From NCBI GenBank assembly GCA_963920575.1, contig OY986971.1, positions 620,001 through 684,000 of the forward strand: a stretch of 64,000 nucleotides of DNA, in the 5' to 3' direction. Positions within the stretch are counted from its first letter, which is position 1, and every line of letters starts with the position of its first letter. Both the position numbers and the translations under genes were made by a program. A model generated the notes under the pieces. It did no database searches and had not been told where the DNA came from. It saw only the letters and a program-made list of their open reading frames with translations. This document shows, piece after piece, positions 21,301-34,859 of the stretch. The DNA comes from Narthecium ossifragum (taxonomy: Eukaryota > Streptophyta > Magnoliopsida > Dioscoreales > Nartheciaceae).

Positions 21301-23718
21301 TCAAGTACGAGACAATCTCGGTATGCTTTGCTTACGACTTTATTATTTGTTCTCTTTTTCCAAGGTTTTTAATTGCGTATAGACTTTGATACAAGGGCAT
21401 GCGAGAGACACTTGAAGTATTCAAAGTGCTGTGAAGTGTCCAATGCAGACAATCTATAAAGCCCACGATGTGGGGGAGACGCCTGCATATGTTAATTGAT
21501 ACACGCACACACGTACACACAGAGACATTTATATTTAATTTTTTATATTCCTATTGAAGTTGATTAAAAATAACTTGTCACAGTAAGAATGTACATGCAC
21601 CAATGTTTGTTGGAAACTCAATTATTTATTCTTCAGAAGTTCTCCTCAACCAATTTGATGCAATGTTTGATATGGGTTTTTTTGAGTGGTTGTGTGTAAA
21701 GAACTCTTGTGATACAGCTTTTAGCGTCAAGAGTAATTTTATTTCCTGATTTTTTAATTTACATTGTTTCATTAATTATATTTTGTAGGATCGTGATGGA
21801 TTTGTTATGGGCGAGGGGGCTGGTGTGCTGTTGCTAGAAGAATTAGAGCATGCTAAGGTACAAAATAATTTTTATTCTTCAAATGATGGCAACCAGATTT
21901 TAATGTCTTTCAGGGTGATAGATTTCTTAACTGATCTTTTTCTGCATATCATAGCAAAGGGGAGCAAACATCTATGCTGAGTTTCTTGGAGGAAGCTTCA
22001 CTTGCGATGCTTACCACATGACAGAACCACATCCTGAAGGTAGACAGGAAAACTTGAGTATATTTCAATACCCTTCTTTTCCTCTTTGCCTTCAACGCTG
22101 TCTTCAAAGTATTCACTCTTTTCCTTTATAGGTACCGGCATTATACTTTGCATTGAGAAGGCATTATCCCAATCAGGTGTAGCCAGAGAGGATGTGAATT
22201 ATGTAAATGCTCACGCAACTTCTACACCCTCCGGTGATCTGAAAGAATTTAAAGCTCTCATTCATTGCTTTGGCGAGAATCCTGAGGTATGAGAATCACT
22301 GAAAGTTGTTGTTTCTTTGTTGTATACTTACCTAACACACAATGCACTGCAGCTGAGAGTCAACTCGACAAAATCAATGATCGGTCACTTACTAGGAGCT
22401 TCTGGAGCTGTGGAAGCTGTTGCCGCCATTCAGGTATTTTGACCGCTTAAAATATTTTATATAAGCTGGTGGAAACGTCATCATTTGGTTCATTGCCCAC
22501 TTAGCATTTAATCCATATGTTCTTGAGATCGCCACATACATGCTGATTCAGGAAACCCTGCAACATCTGACATCTAAAATACTAGCTGTCCTTTTTTTTC
22601 TTTGACATGGATGAATTTAGAGCACCATTTCCAAGGTTTCTTTTTTCATAGCCAAAAAGGTTACTTATTTCTATCGAATTTGTAATTCTATGACTCTATT
22701 TGCTTATATTAAGGGCTAAAATTTTCTCAAAGCATCCTACTTGAGAAGTTTCATTTGTCATTCCAGGGTAAGTCGGCGGTATCCTTCTACATCCCTTTAC
22801 GTAATCAAAGAGATTGAAGTCTAAGTGTCTCTTATCTTTTCATGACCTGATAATTGGGAGGTGGGAGGTGTTAAATTTTTTCTTCCCAGTAGATGTCTGT
22901 TGCTTCTAAAGATGACACCCTCACATGTCATCAGTAGTATCTCCTGCAGAAAGAAGCTACAGTCTGTCATTAGCAATTAGGGTTTTCATGTACCTCAGAT
23001 GTGGTGAATTAAATTTCTCCACTAAACAATCACAGGGAAAGTTTATCATTTGATTATATCCTAAAATGATTTTTGTTTATTGTCGTGATTTTTTTTGAAG
23101 GAGCTAACATTGGGCCTTTTCTGGATCTGGTTTCACATGTGAAGTGCAATGCGAATATATATATTGCTATACTATATTTTCCGAAGAATATTTGCTGATT
23201 TATTTGGTTATATTTTCCATTGAACCTTCTAAAATCTGGAGGCAAGAAACCCCACTAGGAATGACAATTAGCAATGCAGTAAGGTCGCATGTCAGTTTGC
23301 ACTTAATTGCTGATAATCCCCTGAAGATCTATACTAGTTGAGCTTGATGTAGTATCATTAATTTTTGTGACGTTTTTTTAATTGACTAATTTCGGTTCTT
23401 TCATGCAGGCAATTCGGACTGGGTGGGTCCATCCGAACATGAATCTGGAAAACCCAGAGGAAAGTGTGGTATGCTTCCATAATATTTCAAACCCTGCCTG
23501 CTATCTCTAGCTCATGAATCTTAAATTTTTTGAGGATTTCCCCATTTGCTTGGAGACTACTATACTACTCATATCGTTTTTGACTGATGCGGATTCAGGA
23601 TGTGAACTTGCTGGTGGGCTCGAGAAAAGAAAGACTGGATGTGAAGGTGGCGCTGTCAAATTCATTCGGCTTTGGTGGGCACAACTCATCTATCCTTTTT
23701 GCTCCTTACAAGGAGTAG
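18322..23718 (+). CDS. KAS2: 3-oxoacyl-[acyl-carrier-protein] synthase II, chloroplastic (KAS II)
   Basis: Plastid condensing enzyme that extends C16 acyl-ACP with malonyl-ACP to C18, setting the C16/C18 ratio. Thirteen exons join in phase with GT-AG introns: 18322-18697, 19697-19902, 20037-20240, 20359-20469, 20690-20785, 20896-20941, 21046-21125, 21789-21857, 21955-22039, 22132-22286, 22353-22433, 23409-23468, 23599-23718. The product is 562 residues. The Arg/Ala-rich transit peptide starts with the [13 protein letters not shown] block typical of plant KAS II. The mature part begins near [15 protein letters not shown]. The catalytic triad is visible: Cys312 (STACATSNF), His452 ([11 protein letters not shown]) and His488 ([13 protein letters not shown]). 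GFGGHNSS lies near the C terminus. No disruption was found. The long introns 1 and 11 hold no other gene. KAS II rather than KAS I is inferred from the N-terminal block and [20 protein letters not shown]. Confidence 0.97.
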
Positions 23719-24337
23719 TGGAATGGCAGACAGCGGTCCAGTTTGGTTTGAAAAATTTGAACTAGAAACCGAGCTGAGGCCTCCTCTGGTGCACCACAGG
23801 GCCCTTGTCAAGTTTGGGCTCTTGTTTGCTTGATCAAATAACTGTCTTTTTCCAATGAGCATGGCAAGAAATATTCAGAAGAAAATGTATCATGAATGGC
23901 AACAGCTGTAGTAATGCTTTTCTTAATGGCAGCAGCTGATCTCGAGTTTTGACTGGTGTGCATAATCACTGAACTTGGGATATTGTCACAATTTCAACTG
24001 CTTTAGAATAGTTGACGGAAACAAAACTGTTCCATGGTTTATGTTGTGGTCTGTGTTGATATGTATTGTCTTTTGATTTCTCTGTTTTTGTTTAAATTAC
24101 TGCTGGTCCGACATGGATACGGTGTTATCCATTTACTATATCCTTTGAATATTTTGTACAGGGCGACCTCGTGGGTCATTGGTGTGTTTCCCCTCGACCA
24201 TGAACCCATCACCATTGCTATTTTTTTTGGCAGAAAAAAAGAAAGAAAACAATAAATTTGCTTGCTTTAGTTGTTAAGACATCATGTAGCAGATTATTGA
24301 TGTCACCATTATATATGCAGAGAGTAGAATAAAGATT
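23719..24337. other. KAS II 3' flank
   Basis: Probable KAS II 3' UTR and flank. No further gene. AATAAA at 24251-24256 is a candidate poly(A) signal but lies far from the stop. Confidence 0.4.
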
Positions 24338-24647
24338 CGTGCACATGGATATGGACATGTATAATGGACATGTCATCTATCGGTAACCAAGTACCAATTC
24401 TTTCATCTATCCTATCGATACTACCGATAGGATAGATGAAGATATCGATACTTGTCTACCGATAGATGACATACTTAGCTACCGATTGAATGAATCGGTA
24501 GCCCTACCGATAGTTCATCTATTCCATCAGTGAATTACCGATGAAATAGATCAAAGAGTCGGTACTTTAACTATCGATCGTGACATGTGTAATACACATG
24601 TCACATCAACTTAGGCATAAATCAGCACTCATATGCAGATTAGTCAT
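24338..24647. repeat. TACCGAT foldback element, copy B
   Basis: Same design as copy A but in reverse orientation. GACATGTATAATGGACATGTC lies on the left, alternating ATCGGTA/TACCGAT words fill the interior (24377-24580), and GACATGTGTAATACACATGTC lies on the right. The sequence ends in the complement of the GATTAAT-ATGAG flank at 24620-24644. It sits between the convergent KAS II and RRP12 genes and could affect their 3' ends. Confidence 0.7.
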
Positions 24648-25089
24648 GGAACACACTAGATGCTAAATCTTTGTTTAACGATTAACATGTAATTAACCAT
24701 AAACATTGTCAAGGTATGGTCATATAAAATTGTATCATATGATAAAACGAAAGATCCAAGAAAGAAAAGAATCTGTTGAACCTTTGCACAAATAGTTGCA
24801 GATAAGAAGACTAGCTTTGAGAACCAAATACATAATTACATTTCCTCTTGAATTCTTCCAACAAGGGACTAAACCGCACACGACTGCTCCAACAAGTATA
24901 CAGAATCAAGAAGCAGTACTCAATTACCCTATATTCTACAGAAAACCCAAAATTTTGTTGCTCCAACACTTTTCTTCAGGAGCAACTTCATTTAATGACC
25001 AAAATAAAGAGTGAAAAGAATGAATGAAAAGCAAGGCCACAGCCAAGTTGATCAAAAAAGAACCGACCCACCGGGACTCTTCTAAAGGA
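24648..25089. other. RRP12 3' flank and probable 3' UTR
   Basis: No other gene recognised. Confidence 0.4.
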
Positions 25090-28000
25090 TCACTTCCTGC
25101 TGCCCTTCTCTTTTCTCTTTTTGAGCTTTGCTCCCCTTGCAGAAAGTGCACTAGAGCCATGCTTCTTCCCCTTGGAATTCTTCGTGGACTTCAGTACAGT
25201 CGCCATACCTTTCCGTGCTACTGCCCTGCGCTCTGCTCTGCGGTTCAGCAGTTTCCGGTCAAGAGGCCAATAAGCGTAAGGTTCCTGCTTGTCCTTCTTC
25301 TTGACATCACCTCCAGCCCTTTTATTTTTATATTCACTGCCCGTGTAAGCCCACCCCGATCCCGGTGTTTTTTGACGCTTCCTCTGTGAGTTTGCCACCG
25401 ACTTCATTGAAGAATGCCTGCTCATCTCGCTTCTTGTATCAGAGTGGACATCAGAATGGCTCTTCTCCTTGTAATTTTTGACCCTGCCCTCGTGAACTAC
25501 AAGGCGACCTTCGGGGTCAATCTCCAGCTCCTCGTCAAATTCAGGCTTCCTTTTAAGGCGAGCATTCGAATGGAGAGATGATCTTGTTCTTTGCCGATCC
25601 AGCAAGTCAAGCGGATCTTCTGATTCATCAGACAGATCTTCAGGTAAGTTCTTCAATAACTTACGAGACCGCGTCGACCTATGCAGAAAGCAATCAGGCA
25701 AAAGGGACAATTAGCGACCAGAAGGAGCTCAAGATTTGTATGTTAACGACAAACATACTTATAAGTTTTCCACGAATTTGCTATCAAATGTCTGGAGGAA
25801 AAAACAAAGAATAGTGAAAAAAACAAACAGATAATAGGGTTATGTACCTTAGGGAAGCAGCTTTTGAGCCAGGAAGGAAGGAAGCTTTGTTCCGCCAACC
25901 AGAACTTTTGTTTCCGTCCATGTACTGTGGATCACTAGCATCATCGCCATCCTCATCTCCATAATCAGAGAAGATACGAGTATGATTCCATCTACTTTGC
26001 CTATACAAAAGGGGAACGAAACAACAAACTCATAGAGATACAGATAAATGGAAACAAGGAAATGGTTCAAAGAATCTGTCAGGCGATTTAAATATTCAAT
26101 TCTATCATATAATAACTCCGAATGAATAAAATGGTCTTAAAAGGAATAGCTTGAATTTTTGAAACGCCATATGAAAAACAAAGTGCACGTTCAGGTAACT
26201 TCAATTCACCTGAACTCACCTAAGCAGGACAAAATGGGTGATGCTTTGTGTCTTATTAAGGGCCTTGCCTCAGCCAACTCATGGGATTGGTCAAAATGAC
26301 AGCCATAAACTATCACCAAACTTGGTTGAGCTTTATTAAGGAGAAAAGAACTCTTAAAGTGACTTATCCTTATCATTTTGTGAAAACAATTTGAGCATAC
26401 AAGATCATTTAATAATTAGAGCATCTCTATCAACTTGATAAAAATGAGGAGAAAAAGAAAAGCAAAGAAACATCACACAAGCGTATTATTTCATACACTA
26501 GCAATTGGGTTAGTCTCAAACCTGGAGATAGTTGTTTTTGAGTGAAGCGATTCATTATCCTCTTCAGATTTTGCTTTTCGTTCCTTTCTCTCCTTGATCT
26601 GTCACATTGGGCGATTAACAAAATACTCTTAAGATTAGAAACCGATTGCAATAAAACTAGAAATTTACCTACCTTCCTTATGTTGGTCAGCAGTTTCATG
26701 TGTTCTTCAGGCATTACAGCTTTTACGGCATCTAAACCACATTTCCTCACAAGCATTTCTAGAAGCAGTTTAACCTGAAAATGTAAATCAAATTAGGCAT
26801 AAATAGCACACAACATAAGATCTGCAAAATTTTGCTATTTGTTTCTCTTCCTCTCAAGAATCAAGAATACACAGGTCTACCAAGAAGGCAAGAACAATTA
26901 GCATATCCAAAACCAAAAGGAAAACAATCTCTTCTTTAAAAAGTGACAACAGTCGCGTCCAAACAGCTTCATGCTTCCAAATTCACAATTGAAATCTGAG
27001 CCAGTAGCCTTTTGCAACTAGCTTACATCAAAACCCTTAGGATAAGCAATTTGGTTACAGGTGGATCATACACAGGAGGAACCAAGAAATGTTAATTATA
27101 ACAGCTTAGTCAGCTTACTATGAACCAATTAGAATTCAGGGTCCTCGATATAAAAAGTTTCAGGGAAGGAACCATATAAAATAAACTAAACTACCACACT
27201 ATAGAACCACTTCATATTAACAAATGGCAAAAGTTTAATAAAAAAATCTAGCTAAACATTTGAAGAAAAGGTATTTTCGACTGATTGCCCCAACATTAAT
27301 GGTCTTACGCATATCATCAAACAACACTATGACAACACAAGCCGCGACAAACTATTCAAAACTGCATGCTTTGTATTGACATGAATAATAGTAAGAAAAC
27401 TTCCAATATCACTAGAATGAAACTTAGAAGAAAAAGTTCAAAGAACAGATGAAATCAAAAAAGAAAAATACTTTGGCTTTAAAGTGGTTCTTAGTGTCAT
27501 CTTGCCACTTCATCAATCCTTCGACCATCCCCTTTAGATGCACATGCAATTTGTCTGCTTGGGATTTTGCTACCAATACCTTCATTAGGCCTAAATTGGC
27601 CTGCATCAAGGTGATAGAATGCATTCAGTTGATAAGTAAACAGAACTTGAGAAACTGTAACAGAATCAACACAAAAAATTATGCAGGGAAAGTGTACCTT
27701 GACCACTTCACGGTTTTGTCTTTGTATAAGCAGGAATGCAGAAGGAAGCAAGTTATAAGCTGCTCCAATAAGATCTGAGAACTCATATGCCAAGCGAGCA
27801 AGCCCCTTCACAGCTGCACTGATCATATGAGGTGTTTCCCCAGCCAGGCCTCCAGCAACCTGACAAACATTTGAATACATTCAGCACACTTGTGAAAAAA
27901 CTCTAACCTGCTTTTCATACTAGTAGTTCACGAGTCACCTCAACTATTGCTTACACTTAAACAAGATAAGTAAGAGTTTCAAATATCTGGAAAAAAATCT

Positions 28001-31000
28001 GATTACGCATGTATACCATGTTAAAAAACTGATACAGATTCTCTTTCTTTCCCCCTCGTTCTTCATCTGCACAGGCATGGCCAATTTCGACGAGCAAATC
28101 ATAAGCCCTATTTCTTGTTTTCTTATTAGCCTGAAAAGTGAACCCAAAAAAGACAGACAATCAGGCAAACTTTCAACATAATTCATCAGAACTAATGACT
28201 TGTGAGTGCTTCAAGAACTCATATTAACAGCTTCAACAGGGCATAAGTGGAATACCTCCTTCAAAGCAAGTATTATCTCAGTAAGGAAGGAGTTGATTAC
28301 ATCTGTCTTCCTTTCTTCAGATGAATCCTATACAAAACCAGGTTACCCAATTATTTCAAGTTGGAGACAAGTAAAGCATAATAAAAGGCATAATATGGTT
28401 CCAACTGATAACCAACCTTGGAAATGTAGACAATTACAAAGTATAAGCAGTCAAGTCTGTGGCGCTTAGCTGAAAAATGACAAGAGGGTAGTGAAGACAT
28501 CATGAACCCCAGAAGATCCTCCAGATTACTAGAAAGAAAATCATCCTGTTCCTGATCATGTCAATTAAAAAGGAAATTAATCAAAAGGATAAGATGGACC
28601 ACCCATATATGGGCATGTTTGGTTGTGGGATTGGTGCAACCAATCCCGGCATTGGTTGCACCAATCCCGGAAATGCAGCCAAACAGTAAAGCTAGAATAA
28701 GTCCCCAATAACTTTATCCCACTACCTATTCCAACATACTAATCCCAGAAATCTCTAAACCCGGAATAGCTTATCTCGCAACCAAACGCCACCTAAGAGA
28801 TTTTCCCAAGTTTTACAAGTCAGATACTACTGCATATAATTTAGAAGTCGTACCTTCAGAATAATTGAGAGAATCTTATAAGCCTTTTTTTGGATCAATC
28901 CTTCTTTGTCCTGCATTTAAATGTATACATTTGGGAAAATGATGATGAAGATCCTCCCAGAGTAATCAACTGAAAAGCATACACATTCAGACAACAATTA
29001 AATCACCTGGAATGCAGGTTTAATAGCACTAAGGAGTAAATCAATTGCTTCCTTATCAAGACCAGGGAGAAGTGAAACTGCCAAGTCCAAAAGTAGAGCC
29101 CTGCATTACGGAACATAAAAAAGCAGCACTCAAAAACAGCATGGCTCCAAAAGAAGGTTACACAATCTATTACAAGTGTCGCTTAAAGAAGGAAATCCGA
29201 TAGGGGCATGACAACCCACCTAGCATGTGAAGCTGAAGCTTCATTGGGAGAAGTGTCAATTTGCATAGAGCTAGAACTTTTAGGTTCCTTAGCCTTGATG
29301 GATTCTTGCGTCACTTTCAAGAGCTTCCGCATAGTGTTCATGAAGAACTTCTTGACTACCTTCTTTTCTGATATGAAAGCAAACTCACGGATAGTGGTCT
29401 GCCAAAAAAAAGGGATCCATGTTGCTTACCTCCTTGAACTAAAAAATAACGCCGAAAACAGACATTTCAAGACGCATATCTAATCCATGAGCTCCATATA
29501 TATGGGGCATGTGTCACAATTCAGTTTCAACTTCCTTCAGTCACAGGGTTAAACTTCACATTTTCATCATCACAAGAAGGAGAATTTTAACTTCTAAGCA
29601 ATAAGAAATAATAAATACTAAGGCTTTCATAATGACAAGTTCGAAACAAAAAATCATGCTGCAAAACATCCATTAACGAAATTGAATCACTGTTCTACAA
29701 AAGCATGGAAGAAAGTGAATGGCCCCTATATACCTGCAAACATCCGCCATCATCTTTTGAAGATGTCAAGAATATCTCTGATAACACTGAAAAAAACTCA
29801 GAAGAAAATGATCTTATGGTCTTCAAGTTTTCTTGTGCAACCTCTGGTGTATAAAGACTCTTTGCTATCCCTTCACAATTCCGAAGTTCATCATCAGGTG
29901 TGAAAGAGTTTTCAGAAAGCATTCCAGTGTTCTGACGAATCAGAATCTACAAATTATGATAACATCAAGAATCATTAAGCTTCAAAAGCAGTCTCAAACA
30001 AGCATTTCTGCTCATTACAGTGCCATCATAGACATGAATAAGCACCTGCAGACTGGAACAAATTATCCCACGCTTATCTGGATCTTGCCGAAGAGTCCTG
30101 CACAATTTTTCCTGAAGATCTTCGAAGCTACTGGAAGTATCAGAAGGATAGTTGCAAAAAGCAGGGAACAAGGACCACAATGTATACACAAGACCTTCGG
30201 CAGTTCTTGCAGAGAAAGTTCGCCCCTCTTGCGCAAGCTGCACGCAATGCACGCCTACCATCAGTAATCAAACACAAAGCATAAGAGGAAATGTCTCGAT
30301 CTATCATAGATGGTATGCACCTTCTGAGATTTTTGCTGTAAGCTTTCAGCCAAGCGCAGAATATACTGCAAGAAAAAACTTAAACGTGCACCACAAATGT
30401 GTTGTTTGAGTATTGGAAGCAGCCAAATATTTGCATCAGATACATCTTCAGCTTCCAAATTAAGTGGTAAAAGGCTAAGAAATATCTGAGGACCCATTGC
30501 GCCAACAGCTGAACCCACACATTCATGAAGCTGAAGTTAACAAGAGGAAAAAAATAATTCAGTCATCATAATATATTAATAATGTCTTCCAAATATATTG
30601 CTGAAATCAAGCACATGTTCAACTTCTTAGGCAATAACATGTATAGTATTTTTAAGGCCCTAAAGGCGCACTAAACAAAAACATCTAGAAGCGAATATAG
30701 CTAAAATCCAGAATCTAGTTTCAGCAGGACATAGCCCTTCCAAGCCATCATTTTCGAAAAAAATTCCCTCTAGTAACTCATCAAATAAATTGACTTTGAA
30801 TGGACAGAAAATCAAAGAAATGTGCCACCATATTTGTAGTCAAAATCAAGGATAGGAAGGAACACTAGCTTCGAAAATGGAAGCGATACAATCCCTCACA
30901 AAATTTTCAAGTTATGGAACAGTTGATTTGCCATTAGATCTTTTCAAAAACCAGCTTCAATTATAAACTGAATGGAAAATTGGCAATCCTAGACGCTGAC

Positions 31001-34000
31001 GTTGTGCTCCAGACCTGAAAGAGGTTTTGGCAGCAGAGAGAACGCCCTAAGAGGTCCTAGTGAAGTTTGTACCTTTGAGTCCATTACCGCAGGTACTTAA
31101 ATTATATCCGACTGCCAATAATAACAAAATGAGCGACCAGAAGTTCCTTCCGAAGAAAATTAAGAGCAAAATACTCCACCTTTTCAAACACAACCAAAAT
31201 ACCTCTAACATATATAAGGATCTGCACCCAATTCACCAATCAGAGGTAAAACAACCAACAAGCTATAATATCACATGATTTGGAGAATTAAACAATACCT
31301 CAGATGTCCATGAACAAGGATATGGCAAGAATTTACCAAAACCAGCGCAAGCAGAACAATTAAACAGTAACCTCAAGATAAGGAATTTGCTTTCATGCAC
31401 ACTGCAGATATCACTAAAACACGTCAAACAAAACATACCTACAAACTTTGGAGACCATAGAAGTACCGATTCTAACTACAGAACAGAGAGGCATAAGCAA
31501 CTTTCCGTATACACAGCTAGTTTAGAAAGGCATAAAGAATCTCCATTCCATGTCATAGACTTTGACAATTATTCCACTCTTCAAGCAGTTTGTGAATGTA
31601 GAAAGGAAATGTAATAAACCAGATAAATAATGTCAAGGGCAACAATGAGAAAGCATGTGAAATACAATTGCCTACCTGCTTTCTACAAGAAAGATCTTCG
31701 TCTAATAACTTCTCCATATCTGCTAGGTTCTTGACAACTCCAGCCATCAGATAAGATGAAGATCGCCCTAACAGTTTCAGAACAAGGCAACATCTTATAA
31801 ACCACCAAATGGGAAAAAGAGGACATGCAATATACTTGACCAAACAGTATAATCAATATTCATGATAACGAGCCATAAAAGAACTCGATGCAGCAAAAGT
31901 TTCTGATAAGTTGTGCATATATTTTGCCAAGGACATCATCATTCATTTCCAAACACGCCCACCATGCCCTTCCTGCAACAATCACGGCATTATAATCTCC
32001 CCTAAACTGAAGCAACAAAAGCAAGTCTAATGGAATGATCTCTGCTTTCAATATTCTTTCATAAACATCATTCGGAAGCACAACTGCCTTTAACTTCATT
32101 GGATAACCTAAACCACATGTAAGAACTCATTGACCCATCCATTTCCCTTTTATCACACCTGGTAGAGTTGAGATTTCCCATCCGTGTTTTCGAGTAGAAA
32201 CCAAGTATTGTGATCCTCAAGAGCCTTTCATAGCGAATTCATTCATCCCCAAAATATTATCATCATTATCATGGTATGGGCCCAATTAGAAATGAGCATA
32301 AATCTTTTTCTCATGTTTGAAAACACAATAGACATCTGCATTCAATATATAACATCAGGAAATATGTAAGTCTATCACTGTTTTCTTTTCCTAACAGGAA
32401 ATTCCTTAGACAGTAGAGAACTCCGATCGTCTTATATTTTGCAAGTTAATCCTATCAACATAGCATGAGATAAAATAACAGGTAAGGAGTACCTATTTTC
32501 CCAAATGCTGCTGAAAGAACCTGGAAGGACATGTCCCATACGGCATTGTATCGATAGCCAAGCAATCCTTCAAGAGTAGCACATATCTTTTCAATTTGTG
32601 TTGGTTGAGACCTTCTTATTCCTCCTCCAGCATGCAGACCAATCTGCTCAACTCCCTCCGTGACTAAGTCCTCATCAATGCACGAATTTATCAGGCCCTT
32701 CAATGCTTCTGTTGCTGCATTTATTGCTTCTTCATGCTCACTTGCTAGTATTTCTGTCACAATTTTACAGGACAAAAAGGTAAATTTTGTTTCCTCTGAT
32801 AAAGATTTGGAGTCAAAATAATTGGGTCAATTCGAGATATTGAAGAAACCTGCAAGAGCATTGAACACTGAAGGAAGCTTCGGCTTGCATATTTCCTTAT
32901 TTTGACCATAAGCCTTTATCAAACCCACATGTAACAATCTTGCAATTGACGCCATCCCGTCTGCTGATCGTTCCTGATCCTGGACAGATTTGGCTAACAC
33001 GTCCAACAGATGTAAAAATGCTTCAGGATTAAAATTTGAAGTCGGGCTACAGCAAAGAGCCTGCAGGATCTCCATTATAGTCCTTGAAACGATTGCTTGT
33101 TGCAGGCCCAAGAGGGATTTGCAGCAGACAAGAATGCCATCTGTAGACTTTGATGACATCAGAGGAAGACAAGCCTTCAGAGCATTGAAAATATACAACA
33201 CCCCTATCGCGCCCCTAGGACCTTCCTCTGCGGACGAATAGCTAGCTTCTGATCCACCTGCAAGCAGAAGGAACCTCTCGAAGATAGATTTAATCCCTTC
33301 GCTTGCAGGCAACAAAATGGCTGTTCCTTGAAAACTTTCGAGAACATCTCGCAGGCAAGAATGCGACTGCTTTCTCACCTATATGCATTCGGAAATCTTA
33401 ATGAAACATCACCAATACACCTAACTCAACACTAATATGCATCACATGGAGTTAGTAACAGATTCAGAATACATGCTTAAGAACAACGAGAGTAAGAGAA
33501 TAACAAACATCATGGTGAAGGAGTGGAGAAAGCAAATGAAACCAGATTTGTCAGGAGATTTTTTTGTGCTACTACATATGAATTAATGTACATGCAACGC
33601 GTATGAATTCTCAACTTGTTGAACAATTCGCAAGATAATGAACCAATAAAAGGCTGCAGTTCTAAACATGCTTCATGATTGTGACAAAGAACACAATACT
33701 ACGATTTTCACACACGTAAAACTTTCTACCCAAAAAATCCACAAAGTAATTTGTCCAACAACATCAAAGGCATAATGAAAAGCATATCCAGCAGTTTTCT
33801 TGAAAATTACATCAAATATATCATTCTGGCATAATGAAACTTCGAAAAAAACAAATAATTGAACAATTATAAATCAAAGACAATTCGGGAGAAAAAAAAA
33901 GGAATCAACATAAGAGAAAATAGAAATGCAATAGTCTCGTTAGAAACCAATGACTATCAACAATTAAGAATCTTTTCCTCGAATCTACCTTTGGTCGGGG

Positions 34001-34504
34001 ATCCGTAATGAAGCCCAGAAGAACCATATAGAGGGAGCTAACGCTCGACCACCTAACCTTATCCCCAACCACCAGGAGATACGAAACGCACTTCAACCCT
34101 TCCTTCACAGCTCCAACAGGCAAAGACCCAAACCCTAGCATCCGCACGAGTGTCTCCGCCACCGGCACGCCCTGGCTCCTAATAACGGGGATGGGGACTC
34201 TGTTGAGGACGAAGGAGAGGAAGCATAGAAGGGAAGCGGCGACGGGGTCAGCTGCAGAGGAGGGGTCGCGGGAGAGGCGCTCGAGGGAGGAGGCGGCGGC
34301 GCCGAAGTAGGCGACGGGGTTGAGAGGGATCCCTTGATCCTTGAGCGCCTGTGACATGGCGCCCACCGCCGCACAGATGTGCTGGTCTTCTTCCCGAGAC
34401 GAGCCGTTGAGGCGCGAGAGGAGCTCCGCGCCCACGTCACCGGTGGAGGCGGCGCCGTCCTCCGGGCAGAAGGAGAGGTCATCCTCCATATCTACGGATT
34501 CCAT
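25090..34504 (-). CDS. RRP12: RRP12-like ribosomal RNA processing protein (NUC173 domain)
   Basis: Nucleolar/nuclear HEAT-repeat protein needed for export and maturation of pre-40S and pre-60S particles (known in yeast and plants). Nineteen exons, all in phase: 34504-33989, 33378-32850, 32753-32493, 31767-31676, 30530-30321, 30237-30046, 29946-29734, 29398-29220, 29100-29007, 28910-28854, 28551-28417, 28327-28256, 28130-28017, 27859-27698, 27600-27472, 26774-26673, 26598-26522, 26000-25848, 25678-25090. The product is 1291 residues, the usual family length. An acidic start (MESVDMEDD) leads to alpha-helical repeats. A NUC173 segment follows around exons 4-7 (LSFFLQYILRLAESLQ, DLQEKLCRTLRQDP). 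The C-terminal region is acidic then basic and lysine-rich, typical of nucleolar proteins. The start at 34504 was chosen over an upstream in-frame extension (to 34663) because that stretch has no family similarity and covers the telo-boxes. Confidence 0.96.
28611..28793. mobile_element. MITE with TTTGGTTG-type termini in an RRP12 intron
   Basis: About 180 bp inside the RRP12 intron between 28854 and 28551. The left end GGGCATGTTTGGTTGTGGG is inversely matched by CTCGCAACCAAACGCCACC on the right. The interior is a series of CCAATCCCGG/ATTGG words. There is no coding capacity. No clear target duplication was identified, so the superfamily (hAT or Harbinger type) is open. Confidence 0.7.
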
Positions 34505-34528
34505 GGCCGATACGAGATTATTGGAGAG

Positions 34529-34711
34529 AAACCCTACCAGAGATTTTGAGAGAGAGAGAGGGGGGGTAGGGTGTAGGGTTTTACAGGGAGAAGAGAACCC
34601 GGAGAAGAGAGAATGTTCGGGGTATATCGTGCCAAATCCAACGTTGTAAAAATTTAAGCCCACAAGCAGCTCTCTGTTCCAACACCGTTGATTGGGCTTT
34701 CAAGTTGGGCC
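34529..34711 (-). promoter_or_regulatory. RRP12 promoter module: two telo-boxes and three site II elements
   Basis: AAACCCTA occurs at 34529-34536 (plus strand) and as TAGGGTTT at 34574-34581, 25-77 bases upstream of the RRP12 ATG. Site II words (TGGGCC/T or their complement) occur at 34657-34662, 34693-34698 and 34706-34711. Telo-box plus site II is the known promoter signature of plant ribosomal-protein and ribosome-biogenesis genes, which agrees with the RRP12 identification. The region also lies upstream of the divergent PMEI-like gene. Confidence 0.75.
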
Positions 34712-34859
34712 GGCCTATTGAATCTATTGAGCCGGACCTAATCAATGCAGGCTAGGCCGCAGGACATAATAGTAATAACAGCAAACTAGAGGAGCGGCAA
34801 TTCCCATCACGTTTAAGTAGCCACTCCCAAGCAGCGAAGGCCGACGACCAACGACTCCA

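Noticed and set aside
34505..34663. Upstream in-frame extension of RRP12
   Set aside because: It lacks family similarity and overlaps telo-boxes typical of the 5' UTR or promoter; the start at 34504 fits RRP12 proteins.
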